64,000 nt of DNA. It comes from an uncultured Caryophanales bacterium (lineage in GTDB: Bacteria; Bacillota_I; Bacilli_A; RFN20; CAG-826). Shown one piece after another: positions 1 to 7,688 of the stretch. Under the pieces are notes generated by a model that saw nothing but the letters and a program-made list of their open reading frames with translations, searched no databases and had not been told where the DNA came from. The stretch covers positions 173,081 to 237,080 of the forward strand of contig CAMKPL010000001.1 of NCBI GenBank assembly GCA_946414655.1. The letters run 5' to 3'. The translations under genes and the position numbers were made by a program. The stretch's first letter is position 1. Each line of letters starts with the position of its first letter.

Positions 1-643
1 CCGCGGTTTTTAAACCCGAATATGAAAAATCTAGTGAATCATCGTGGAGTGGGAATGGAAGTTCATAAGTGTGTTGGCCTTCCTTAGATAATTTATCAAT
101 TGGGATTCCGCCCGGATATGGAAGTCCAACAGTACGAGCCACCTTATCGAAACATTCTCCAATTGCGTCGTCTTTTGTTTCGCCAATAATCTCAAAATTC
201 ATCGGTTCTTTCATATAAACAAATTCGGTGTTACCACCACTGACAACAATTGAAAGAAGGGGGAATTGCAGGGGTTTTACGAATTCGTTTGCATAAATAT
301 GACCGGCTAAATGATGAACAGGAATTAGTGGTTTTTGATAAAGAATTGCCAGGGTTTTTGCAACTTGCATTCCAACATGAAGAGCTCCAATTAGGCCTGG
401 GCCGCGTGTAAAAGCAAAAGCATCAATATCCTCAAGTTTTACATTCGCATTTTTGAGTGCTTCATCTAGAACAAACAATACATTTTCACAATGCAAGCGA
501 GAAGCGAGCTCTGGCATAACGCCTCCAAATTGCTGATGCATTTTGATTTGGGTCGCAACAACATTGCTTAAAAGTTCCCCATCTCGAACAATCGCAATGG
601 AGGTTTCATCACAACTTGATTCTAGTCCTAAGATTAATGACAT
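1..643 (-). CDS. tsaD: TsaD, tRNA t6A threonylcarbamoyltransferase (3' end cut by window)
   Basis: Catalytic subunit that transfers the threonylcarbamoyl group to A37 of ANN-decoding tRNAs, working with TsaB and TsaE in the cytoplasm. The reverse-strand reading starts MSLILGLESSCDET, the family's N-terminal ATPase signature. It carries the metal-binding HLAGH motif and runs to DFSYSGLKTA, where it leaves the window, so about 214 of roughly 330 residues are visible. It is absent from the ORF track because it has no stop inside the window. The start ATG overlaps the end of rimI by 10 bases, as expected for the last visible gene of the tsaE-tsaB-rimI-tsaD operon. Confidence 0.96.
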   Translation of the reverse strand, partial: MSLILGLESSCDETSIAIVRDGELLSNVVATQIKMHQQFGGVMPELASRLHCENVLFVLDEALKNANVKLEDIDAFAFTRGPGLIGALHVGMQVAKTLAILYQKPLIPVHHLAGHIYANEFVKPLQFPLLSIVVSGGNTEFVYMKEPMNFEIIGETKDDAIGECFDKVARTVGLPYPGGIPIDKLSKEGQHTYELPFPLHDDSLDFSYSGLKTA

Positions 644-1095
644 AGCATAAGCCTCTTTACCATATAAATGGCATCTTCTCCGTCAGCATAGTAATGTGGT
701 TTTTTTACAACAACTTCGTAACCATGTTTTTCATAAAGTTTGATTGCAGCAACATTCGATGAACGCACTTCCAAAGTAACGTTTTCAACAATGTCTTCGC
801 CTTCTTTTGGAAACGTCTTCTCCATCTCATTTAAAAGAATGGTTGCAAGACCTTTTCTTCGATATTCTCTTGTTACAGCAATTTGAGTTATAGTTGCGGA
901 ATTGAATGTAATCATAAAATTATTAAAACCAACAATTTTTCCATCGGCTTCAATAACGATGAATTTGTTAACAGGGTTTCCATTAAATTCATACTCAAGA
1001 TCTGAATATTTCCAAGGATCTAAAAAGCACTCTTTTTCAATTTCGTAAACCTTTTGTATATCTGCTTTTTTTAATAAACGCACTTTGTAATCCAT
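634..1095 (-). CDS. rimI: RimI-type ribosomal protein N-acetyltransferase
   Basis: A 153-residue GNAT-fold acetyltransferase, the family that modifies the N-terminus of ribosomal protein S18 and related substrates with acetyl-CoA. The acetyl-CoA loop is seen as RRKGLA and the typical RimI C-terminal block as LEVRSSNVAAIKLYEKHGYE. It sits between tsaB and tsaD, the usual place for rimI in Firmicutes. The start is preceded by AAGGAG, and its ATG shares one base with the tsaB stop (TAATG), so translation is probably coupled. The substrate is inferred from the family and the neighbours. Confidence 0.9.
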   Translation of the reverse strand: MDYKVRLLKKADIQKVYEIEKECFLDPWKYSDLEYEFNGNPVNKFIVIEADGKIVGFNNFMITFNSATITQIAVTREYRRKGLATILLNEMEKTFPKEGEDIVENVTLEVRSSNVAAIKLYEKHGYEVVVKKPHYYADGEDAIYMVKRLMLCH

Positions 1096-1685
1096 TATAA
1101 AAGCTCCTTCAGATAGACAGGATTTACGACGAAAGGATTTTCAACTAGTTTCTCATCGTTGAGACCTTTTGCAAGATTATTGATTGTGTCGTAGGAATTT
1201 GAATCTAGTCCAAGATGACCAAGTTCTCCATTAATAAGATAGTAAGGATGTTCAGCAATATATTTTTGAAGATCTTCATTACTCATAACGCAATCAGATA
1301 AAAGGCATTTCTCACCCTCATACACGCCAACATACGATCGTCCACTTCGTGCGTTAAAAACGCAAATTGTTGGTTTGCTTTCGTCTCTTAATAAGGAAAG
1401 CGATGAAACAGCATAAACCTTAGTATGCAAAGCATAAGCGAGTGTTTTTCCAATTGTTACAGCGATTCTTACACCTGTATATGAGCCGGGACCAACTCCA
1501 ATAACGACGGCATCAATATCCTTGTTTTCAACATTGTTTCTTTTAAGAATTGTTTGAAGTTCACTTGTCATCATCTCTGATTGACGTTGCCAAGCTTCAT
1601 AAAAAATCTTATCGATGACTTTTCCGTCTTTTGCTAAGCCAACAGACAAATACTTGCTTGAACTATCTAACAAAATTTCAAACAT
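1095..1685 (-). CDS. tsaB: TsaB, t6A biosynthesis scaffold protein
   Basis: TsaB is a catalytically inactive paralogue of TsaD that holds the TsaB-TsaD-TsaE complex together. The protein (196 residues) opens with MFEILLDSSSKYLSVGL, has the ASKHA-like stretch GVGPGSYTGVRIA, and lacks the metal-binding histidines of TsaD, all as in the family. It is slightly shorter than the usual 220-240 residues at the C-terminus. GGAGGG lies seven bases before the ATG, and the stop of tsaE overlaps this ATG by one base. It is a member of the t6A operon. Confidence 0.93.
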   Translation of the reverse strand: MFEILLDSSSKYLSVGLAKDGKVIDKIFYEAWQRQSEMMTSELQTILKRNNVENKDIDAVVIGVGPGSYTGVRIAVTIGKTLAYALHTKVYAVSSLSLLRDESKPTICVFNARSGRSYVGVYEGEKCLLSDCVMSNEDLQKYIAEHPYYLINGELGHLGLDSNSYDTINNLAKGLNDEKLVENPFVVNPVYLKELL

Positions 1686-2146
1686 TATTTACCCTCCAAA
1701 GCCGAAAAGACTTTCTGATATTTTTCAGAATCAGAATAAAATTCAAAGAGACGTTCATTATCGCTGACTCTAGTAATTTTAATTGTCATTGTATGAGGCG
1801 GAAGAATACTTTCAATATAGTTTGGCCATTCTACAAAAGAAATGCCTTCACCCTCTAAAAATTCTTCTAATCCAATGTCAATATTTTGGTCTTCTAACCT
1901 ATAAGCATCGATGTGAAATACATTTGGTTGGACTTCAAAATAACATTTTAAAATGTTAAATGTTGGGGAAACAACGTGGTCCTTATAACCAAGTTCCATG
2001 AGCGCACCTGCAACAAAAGTTGTTTTACCGGCTCCTAAATCACCAGTTAACAAAACAACACTTCCCGGCGTCAACTGACGTACGATATTAGCTGCAAGGC
2101 GTTGCGTTTCTTCTTTAGATTTTGAAATCACTTGTAATTTCAACAT
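1685..2146 (-). CDS. tsaE: TsaE, t6A biosynthesis ATPase
   Basis: TsaE is a small P-loop ATPase needed for turnover of the t6A-forming complex. The Walker A motif GDLGAGKT is at residues 35-42, followed by the family block SPTFNI. The length of 153 residues is normal. It is the first gene of the operon that continues through tsaB, rimI and tsaD. Upstream is an extended -10 promoter, and the ATG follows it after about 15 bases with no clear Shine-Dalgarno. Confidence 0.94.
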   Translation of the reverse strand: MLKLQVISKSKEETQRLAANIVRQLTPGSVVLLTGDLGAGKTTFVAGALMELGYKDHVVSPTFNILKCYFEVQPNVFHIDAYRLEDQNIDIGLEEFLEGEGISFVEWPNYIESILPPHTMTIKITRVSDNERLFEFYSDSEKYQKVFSALEGK

Positions 2147-2161
2147 AAAAAACCCCGATAC

Positions 2162-2170
2162 ATTATAGCA
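2162..2170 (-). promoter_or_regulatory. Extended -10 promoter of the t6A operon
   Basis: On the minus strand the bases read TGCTATAAT, a perfect TATAAT with the extended TGn element. No convincing -35 is seen at 17 bases. It drives tsaE, whose ATG lies about 15 bases downstream. Confidence 0.7.
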
Positions 2171-2188
2171 AAGTTAAGAAAATATATT

Positions 2189-2194
2189 TATAAT
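2189..2194 (+). promoter_or_regulatory. -10 box of the FNR-like gene (leaderless)
   Basis: A perfect TATAAT ends seven bases before the ATG at 2202, so transcription should begin at or next to the start codon. No Shine-Dalgarno is present. The divergent tsaE promoter is about 20 bases away. Confidence 0.65.
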
Positions 2195-2201
2195 ATTTTT
2201 C

Positions 2202-3101
2202 ATGACAAAGGAAACAACCGTTACAATTGTTGGAGCCGGACCAGCCGGTTTGTATTTTGCTAATCTCTGCCAAAAGGCGGGAATTGATTATCTTTTAATC
2301 GACGCATCAAATGAAGTTGGTGGACAGATTACACACCTTTACCCCGAAAAAGAAATTGTTGATATTCCAGGCATTAATTCAATCATTTCAAAAGACTATA
2401 TTTCAAAACTTTTAAAAGGGGTTGATAAAAGCAAAATTCTCCTCAATACAAAGGTTGAAAAAATTGAAAATAATAAGGTTTTTGCAGGTGATTTTGTTGC
2501 AAAAACCAAATATGTCATTCTTGCTGTTGGATTAGGCTTTTCTTCGCCAAGACCTCTTGGAATAGAGCACGAAAATGAGTGCAAGAACATTCTCTATCAC
2601 CTTAAAAAATTTGATTTTCTAAAAGATAAAAAAGTTGCTATTTTTGGTGGAGGAGATTCGGCGCTCGACTGGTCAAAAGAAATATCAAAGATCTCTAATG
2701 ATGTACACTTAATTCATCGAAGAACAGAATTTAGAGGAAACCCTGAAACAATAAAGAATTGCAAAAATTTAAACATTCATCTTCCTTATGTACCATATTC
2801 TTTAGAATATGAAAACGGAAAAGCTACATCGATAACAATTAAAAAAGTTCTTCCGGAAGGCGAGAAGGAAGAATTCGAAAAGATTTATGTTGATTACATT
2901 TTGGTCAACTATGGCAATGTTGCTGCTAACTGTGATTTTGGTTTTGAAAAACAAGGAATGTTTGTAAAAGTTGATAAAGACAACAAAGTTAAAGACAACA
3001 TTTTTGCTGTCGGAGATATCTGCGATTACGAAAGCAAAAAAAGACGCATTGCGCCTTCAATTGCTGAGTGTAACAAGGTATTTAAACTTATTCAGTCTTA
3101 A
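2202..3101 (+). CDS. Type 2 ferredoxin/flavodoxin-NADP reductase
   Basis: FAD- and NAD(P)H-binding flavoenzyme of the thioredoxin-reductase-like fold. The FAD motif GAGPAGL lies at residues 11-17. The second Rossmann motif, GGGDSALDW, is near residue 150, followed by HRRTEFRG for NADP phosphate recognition, and GDICDY near the C-terminus closes the FAD site. No CxxC redox pair is present between the two domains, which argues against thioredoxin reductase and for the YumC-type ferredoxin-NADP reductase. At 299 residues it is a little short for that family. Flavodoxin and flavodiiron genes at 22-24 kb are possible partners. The 3' end overlaps the convergent NtdP-like gene by 14 bases. Confidence 0.8.
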   Translation: MTKETTVTIVGAGPAGLYFANLCQKAGIDYLLIDASNEVGGQITHLYPEKEIVDIPGINSIISKDYISKLLKGVDKSKILLNTKVEKIENNKVFAGDFVAKTKYVILAVGLGFSSPRPLGIEHENECKNILYHLKKFDFLKDKKVAIFGGGDSALDWSKEISKISNDVHLIHRRTEFRGNPETIKNCKNLNIHLPYVPYSLEYENGKATSITIKKVLPEGEKEEFEKIYVDYILVNYGNVAANCDFGFEKQGMFVKVDKDNKVKDNIFAVGDICDYESKKRRIAPSIAECNKVFKLIQS

Positions 3102-3618
3102 AATCTCTTGCAAATCTCGAATAATATTCACGAATCTCTTCATCATTAAATGGAGATTCTTTTTTTTCAATTTTCTTATAAACTTCATCGACTGAATGAG
3201 AAAGGATATTCATTATTTCTTGTGAGTAACCTTGCTCTTCGGCATGTTTTTTGTATTCGGATACATCGAGAAGTTTGGTTGATCCATCAGTAAATTTCTT
3301 TATGTCGAGGTCATAATCAATGTATTTGATATATCCTTTGTCATAAATTGCTGGGGACGCAATATTGACATAATAAGAAATGCCTTCTTCCTTAAACATA
3401 GCAATCACATTAAACCAGCGTTTCTTAGAAAGAATAAACATTGCTGGTTCTTTTGTGTGCCATTTGCGCCCGTCAGCCTCGATGACCGAAGCTCGAATAG
3501 AAGCGAGCACAAAATAATCATCATTGTCTTCCACCACATAGCTATGTGACCATTGACGATGAAGTTCTTGATTATGCTTATAGGCCTGGATAATGACCCA
3601 CTTCTTTTCTAATGACAT
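3088..3618 (-). CDS. NtdP-like nucleoside tri/diphosphate phosphatase (DUF402)
   Basis: The 176-residue protein matches the length of Bacillus YgaC/NtdP. It shows the DUF402 core: a tryptophan-rich N-terminal half, then YYVNIASPAIYD and the acidic strand YIDYDLDIKKF, which provide metal-binding residues in this family. The family hydrolyses nucleoside tri- and diphosphates; the cellular substrate here is unknown. Its ATG shares a base with the stop of the upstream membrane-protein gene (TAATG), so the two are probably cotranslated. It converges on, and overlaps, the FNR-like gene. Confidence 0.82.
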   Translation of the reverse strand: MSLEKKWVIIQAYKHNQELHRQWSHSYVVEDNDDYFVLASIRASVIEADGRKWHTKEPAMFILSKKRWFNVIAMFKEEGISYYVNIASPAIYDKGYIKYIDYDLDIKKFTDGSTKLLDVSEYKKHAEEQGYSQEIMNILSHSVDEVYKKIEKKESPFNDEEIREYYSRFARDFKTE

Positions 3619-4646
3619 TAATCAAGTTCCTTTGCTAATTGACAGGCTTTTAAAATATCCTTTTTGTAACCTTTGACAGGCTCTTGGTTAAATGGACGAT
3701 CTAATGGAATGACCATTAGTGGATCATCATAGCCAAGAGCGATATAAGTTGTTCCTGGTTGAATCGAAATCGCAATATCAACAAGCTCTTTGTTTGGCTT
3801 CATTGAATTAACAATTTTCATCACTTTTGTGTTAAGTGTTTTTTCCCATTTTGAGTCATTTGAATAAATCGCCATTTTGGCATCGTCTTTAACGACTTTC
3901 ACATCTTCTAAATTTGTTGGAGGAAGAGAACGTTGATCACCTTTTATATAAATATAAATTGGTTCTTTTCCTTCGTATTTATTTCCAGTAACGAGATACT
4001 TTCCAACGAAAATTGGTGCAACTCGTTTATCGGTTTTAACAGAGCCTGCGCAGTCACAAACTAAGATGGGTTTTTTCTCATATTCAAACGTTGTTGCTCC
4101 GCGACTACGAACTTCCAAAACATCTTTGTAAAGATTACTATCGATGAAAAGGTGGTCTTCAATTTTTCCTGGGTTTTCAAAGACAACTTTGTCAAAGTTC
4201 TTTGAACCAAAAACATATTTGTTCATGTTTCCATAGAAAACAGAAAAATAATTTCTCATTTTTTCAGTCATCTTTTTTCGTGTTAAAAACGAGAAGGCTA
4301 AAACACATCCAAGTAGGACAACCGCAACACTAATCATCACTGGGAGCTGCCACGAGGCACCTTGCCCAACGTTCGGAATAATAAGGAATGTTCCAACCAT
4401 CAAAAACATCACGACGAAAAATACAATGGATTTAATTCTGTTTCCGCTACGATATTCACCTAAGAATTTAACTCGTTGATCTTCGATGGCTTGTAGTTCT
4501 TCACTATCGTAAACTGGTTTGGTTGGTTCAGGTTGTGTTTCTAAAACAGCGCTTTCTTCTTTCGGCTGTTCAACCTGAGGCATTTCTTCATTAGAAGAAA
4601 CCTCTTCTACTCGTACTTCTTTGTTCTGAACTGTTTCTCTTTGCAT
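3618..4646 (-). CDS. Membrane protein resembling DUF3137 family
   Basis: Not firmly recognised. The 342 residues begin with a Glu/Pro/Gln-rich acidic stretch of about 45 residues. Two closely spaced membrane segments follow at roughly 75-120 (IVFFVVMFLMVGTF and VMISVAVVLLGCVLAF), then a soluble alpha/beta region of about 220 residues. The two-TM plus cytoplasmic-domain plan resembles DUF3137 proteins, but I cannot confirm membership. AGGTGAT precedes the ATG. It is the first gene of a two-gene unit with the NtdP-like phosphatase. Function unknown. Confidence 0.6.
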   Translation of the reverse strand: MQRETVQNKEVRVEEVSSNEEMPQVEQPKEESAVLETQPEPTKPVYDSEELQAIEDQRVKFLGEYRSGNRIKSIVFFVVMFLMVGTFLIIPNVGQGASWQLPVMISVAVVLLGCVLAFSFLTRKKMTEKMRNYFSVFYGNMNKYVFGSKNFDKVVFENPGKIEDHLFIDSNLYKDVLEVRSRGATTFEYEKKPILVCDCAGSVKTDKRVAPIFVGKYLVTGNKYEGKEPIYIYIKGDQRSLPPTNLEDVKVVKDDAKMAIYSNDSKWEKTLNTKVMKIVNSMKPNKELVDIAISIQPGTTYIALGYDDPLMVIPLDRPFNQEPVKGYKKDILKACQLAKELD

Positions 4647-4706
4647 ATGATCACCTATTTATACTTAAATAAATTGTATATGATTCACTTACATTATTAT
4701 AGAAAA

Positions 4707-5747
4707 TTATTTTTCTACCGGAAACCGTTTATTAACCATAATCATCGGCCCATAAATCGCGACTAACGCTGCTATTGCAATTGCACCAGATATAGACACA
4801 TAAAGAACGTTATATGCCATCGCTGCTTGAATTTCGTAACCATAAATGATCATTGATGATGTGCAACCGCCCACAAAACGTAGCGCCGTGGAAAGAATTC
4901 CTCCAATAACAATGAAGAGAATTCCTTTTATGTTATAACCATTTTGATCTTTTCCAAAAATAAGTGGTTGGAAAAACCCTAGAACGCAAACAGAGCCCAT
5001 GCCCAATAAATAGTCAAATGGGAATGTCGCAATGCCGTATCCATCAGCTAAACAACTTATTAAACCATATGTAATGCCAGCACCAATGAACCCTTTTAGC
5101 GGACCTTTTCTTAATGCCAAAATCATAAGTGGTAACATTTGAAAATTAACAGATCCACCGCTTTCACCAAGTTGAACAATCTTAACAAAGTTAAGAACAA
5201 GTGCCATAGCAATTAATACACCTATTTCTGTTATATCAAGGGCACTAATTGAGGTATGGTTTGCGGCAATAGACAAAGCCATTAAACCAGCAATAAAGAA
5301 TGCTACTATTGGCAAAACATAACAGAAGAAAATATCATGTGGTTCATAAGCGAGTTCATAACCACTAGAAACATATAAATCGTTCGCTGCAATATCGCGG
5401 ACGACAATCGCGTTAATACCACTCAATAAGAAAAGTAAAACTGCGACAACATAGAAATTTTTGTGTTTACGTCCCAAAAAAATAGTGCCACAAGCAACGA
5501 GAGGAAAAACTAGATATGTTGCGATAAAGAACGCAGTTGTTGGGCCACTAAACGAGCCACCAAATAATGTGTTTCCAAGAGTAAATGATGGATAAGTTTT
5601 AACCCCATCAATTTTAACCTTCACATCAAAAAATGTTCCTATAAAAGAAAGACCAATAAAAAGTAAAACAAAGCCGAGAATACATAATGGCATCAGTTTA
5701 ATCATTTTTTGTCTTATTGGAGAATATTGTTGTTTTGACTCTTCCAT
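4707..5747 (-). CDS. thiT: ThiT-type thiamine transporter S component with N-terminal membrane extension
   Basis: The C-terminal half (from about residue 165) has the features of ThiT, the substrate-binding subunit of an ECF transporter for thiamine: DITEIGVLIAMALVLNF, then GGSVNFQMLPLMILALRKG, a YG-containing helix and FDYLLG. ThiT is normally about 190 residues. Here some 160 extra N-terminal residues form about four more membrane segments. A TPP riboswitch directly upstream supports the substrate. The start ATG follows a hairpin and T-run that can act as terminator or Shine-Dalgarno sequester. The shared ECF energising subunits (EcfA/A'/T) are not in the window. Confidence 0.82.
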   Translation of the reverse strand: MEESKQQYSPIRQKMIKLMPLCILGFVLLFIGLSFIGTFFDVKVKIDGVKTYPSFTLGNTLFGGSFSGPTTAFFIATYLVFPLVACGTIFLGRKHKNFYVVAVLLFLLSGINAIVVRDIAANDLYVSSGYELAYEPHDIFFCYVLPIVAFFIAGLMALSIAANHTSISALDITEIGVLIAMALVLNFVKIVQLGESGGSVNFQMLPLMILALRKGPLKGFIGAGITYGLISCLADGYGIATFPFDYLLGMGSVCVLGFFQPLIFGKDQNGYNIKGILFIVIGGILSTALRFVGGCTSSMIIYGYEIQAAMAYNVLYVSISGAIAIAALVAIYGPMIMVNKRFPVEK

Positions 5748-5774
5748 AAAAAAATCCGCCTTTCGTTAGCGGAT
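5748..5774 (-). terminator. Riboswitch expression platform: hairpin with T7 tail abutting the thiT start
   Basis: On the transcript the arms AUCCGC and GCGGAU flank a nine-base loop and are followed by seven Us and then AUG. The 3' arm also contains the only purine-rich ribosome-binding sequence, AAAGGCGG. The hairpin could therefore terminate transcription, hide the ribosome site, or both. The 5' arm UCCGCUA (5767-5773) is perfectly complementary to UAGCGGA (5794-5800) at the 3' end of the aptamer, giving a simple antiterminator. Confidence 0.75.
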
Positions 5775-5784
5775 AATAAACAAA

Positions 5785-5870
5785 AAGTTCACCTCCGCTA
5801 GCATTACCTAGATCAGGTATGGTCAATTCCGAAGAAGGAATAATCTCAGCCGAGTTCGCTCAGCACCCAA
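5785..5870 (-). promoter_or_regulatory. TPP riboswitch (THI element)
   Basis: On the minus strand the conserved core elements appear in order: GGGTGC, GGCTGAGA, a variable hairpin (TTCC-TTCTTC-GGAA), ACCTGATCTAGGTAATGC, then AGCGGAGGTGAAC. These match the thiamine pyrophosphate aptamer consensus. It precedes thiT, so bound TPP should switch off thiamine uptake. Confidence 0.95.
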
Positions 5871-5884
5871 ATAATATTTTAGTT

Positions 5885-6547
5885 TCATATATTAGACCAT
5901 TCAATCTTTTTAATTCTGTTTGACTCTAAAAATTTGTTAGCTTTTGAAAACTGATGTTCATTAAACCATCCGCCATGATTCGCTCCAAGAGGCGATGGGT
6001 GGGACGACTTTAGAATTAAATGGTTGGGGTTTGACAGGTATTTTTCATATTTTTTCGCAAAATTTCCCCACAGCATAAAAACCATCGGTTGGTTGCAAGA
6101 ATTAAGAAATTTTATGACATCTAACATCAAGCAATCATATTCTTTTCTATGGTGTGAAAGGGCTTGTCCGGCAACGACCGTAAGATATGCATTTATTAAC
6201 AGCACCCCTTGTTTTGCTAGGTATGTTAAATCACCGTTTTTAAAATCCATATCGCATCCAGTATCGTTATGAATCTCCTTAAATATATTTACCAAACTTG
6301 GAGGGACTTTTGTGTCTTTTGGAACAGAAAACGATAATCCTTGTGCTTGACCTGGTTCGTGGTATGGGTCTTGGCCAATAATGACAATCTTGATTTGATT
6401 GACTGGTGTTAGTTCAAATGCTTTGAAGAGATTTTCACGAGCTGGATATATTGTTTTTGTCGCGTATTCCTCGTCAAGAAAACGCATTAACTCACGATAA
6501 TATTCCTTTGTTTCTATTTCCTTAAAGAAATCTGACCATGTTTTCAT
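5885..6547 (-). CDS. ung: Uracil-DNA glycosylase (family 1)
   Basis: Removes uracil from DNA to start base-excision repair. The 220-residue protein has the water-activating motif GQDPYH (Asp60), the block QGLSFSVP, the strand LLINAYLTV and the DNA-intercalation motif HPSPLGANHGG. Length and order are typical. The gene ends 15 bases before the TPP riboswitch and reads toward it. Its -10 box TATAAT lies seven bases before the ATG with a TTGTTT -35 at 17 bases and no Shine-Dalgarno, so the message is probably leaderless. Confidence 0.97.
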   Translation of the reverse strand: MKTWSDFFKEIETKEYYRELMRFLDEEYATKTIYPARENLFKAFELTPVNQIKIVIIGQDPYHEPGQAQGLSFSVPKDTKVPPSLVNIFKEIHNDTGCDMDFKNGDLTYLAKQGVLLINAYLTVVAGQALSHHRKEYDCLMLDVIKFLNSCNQPMVFMLWGNFAKKYEKYLSNPNHLILKSSHPSPLGANHGGWFNEHQFSKANKFLESNRIKKIEWSNI

Positions 6548-6554
6548 TGATTAA

Positions 6555-6583
6555 ATTATAATTTTCTAAACATTGATAAACAA
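6555..6583 (-). promoter_or_regulatory. ung promoter (leaderless)
   Basis: TTGTTT, 17 bases, TATAAT on the minus strand, ending seven bases before the ung ATG. It overlaps the divergent region feeding the glycosyltransferase at 6600, whose own TATAAT (6586-6591) ends eight bases before its ATG. Confidence 0.7.
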
Positions 6584-6599
6584 TGTATAATTGTTTCAA

Positions 6600-7688
6600 A
6601 TGAAAAAGGTTCTTATCGTTTTTAATCATCCTGCGCCATACAAAGTTCGTTTATTTAACGAACTAAGTAGAAGAATGGATCTTAGCGTTATCTTTGAGCG
6701 AAGCCAAAACAAAAACCGTTCATTAAGTTTCTACTCTGAAAATGACTTTAAATTTAAAACTATCAAAGTTACTGGCATAAAACTTGGCGATGAAAATTTT
6801 CTTTCCTCGGGAGTAAAAAACCACATTAAGAAAAACCATTATGACTTAATTGTTATGAATGGTTATTCACAATTTGCCGAAATGAAAGCTATACGTTATA
6901 TGCAGAAGCATAATATTCCTTATGTATTATTTATTAATGGCGGAATCATAAGTAGAAAAGAATCTAAATGTAAGCGAAGATTAAAGACTTCATTTATATC
7001 AAAAGCAAAGTTCTATCTTTCTCCCGATAAAGAATCTAATAAATATCTCGAATACTATGGCGCAGACAAATCTAAAATTTTTAACTACCCTTATTCAACC
7101 TTCTATGAAAATGAGATTGCTCTTAAAGAATTAACCAAAGAAGAAAAGAATGCCATTAAGCAGAAATATGATATACAAGGCGAAAAAGTTTTTGTTTCCG
7201 CCGGACAGCTAATCAAAAGAAAGAATTATTTAACTTTAATTGAGTCTTGGAAAGAAATACCTGAATCACACCATCTTTACATTTTTGGTGATGGAAAAGA
7301 GCACCGTCATTATTTGAAAATTATTGAAGATTTACAGGTGAAAAATGTTCATTTGCGTGATTTTTTACCAAAGAATAAATTATTTGAGATTTTCCGCTGC
7401 TCAGACGTATTTATTTTCCCAAGCAACGAAGACATCTATGGTCATGTTATTAATGAATCTTTATCACAAGGACTCCCGGTTATATCGAATTTAAATGTTA
7501 ATTCTGCTAAAAAACTTTTAAATGAAAAAACAGGAATTTTAACGAGTGACTTTTCAGCAAAAAATATTCTTAAATGTTTGAAACAAATCGAAGATAATAC
7601 ATCATTCGATGATTGCGTGCGTGTTGCCAAAGACAACTCTATTGAGAAAATGTCAGATTCAATTTCTCAAATTCTTTTGGAGAACTAA
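6600..7688 (+). CDS. Glycosyltransferase, GT4-like
   Basis: GT-B fold glycosyltransferase. The N-terminal Rossmann start is MKKVLIVFNHPAPYKVRLFNEL. The C-terminal donor-binding domain shows SAGQLIKRKNYLTLIESW, IFGDGKEHRHYL and the GT4 nucleotide-sugar motif PSNEDIYGHVINESLSQGLPVI. I take the ATG at 6600 (362 residues) rather than the upstream TTG of the ORF track, because the -10 TATAAT ends eight bases before that ATG. The next gene begins at the base after its stop. It opens a small polysaccharide locus; donor and acceptor sugars are unknown. Confidence 0.85.
   Translation: MKKVLIVFNHPAPYKVRLFNELSRRMDLSVIFERSQNKNRSLSFYSENDFKFKTIKVTGIKLGDENFLSSGVKNHIKKNHYDLIVMNGYSQFAEMKAIRYMQKHNIPYVLFINGGIISRKESKCKRRLKTSFISKAKFYLSPDKESNKYLEYYGADKSKIFNYPYSTFYENEIALKELTKEEKNAIKQKYDIQGEKVFVSAGQLIKRKNYLTLIESWKEIPESHHLYIFGDGKEHRHYLKIIEDLQVKNVHLRDFLPKNKLFEIFRCSDVFIFPSNEDIYGHVINESLSQGLPVISNLNVNSAKKLLNEKTGILTSDFSAKNILKCLKQIEDNTSFDDCVRVAKDNSIEKMSDSISQILLEN

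Noticed and set aside
2202-3101. Thioredoxin reductase
   Set aside because: The CxxC redox pair is missing although the FAD and NADP motifs are present; FNR type 2 fits better.
4680-4712. AT-rich inverted repeat after thiT as a terminator
   Set aside because: TAGAAAA/TTTTCTA has no T-run behind it on the minus strand and could equally be promoter DNA for the next gene.
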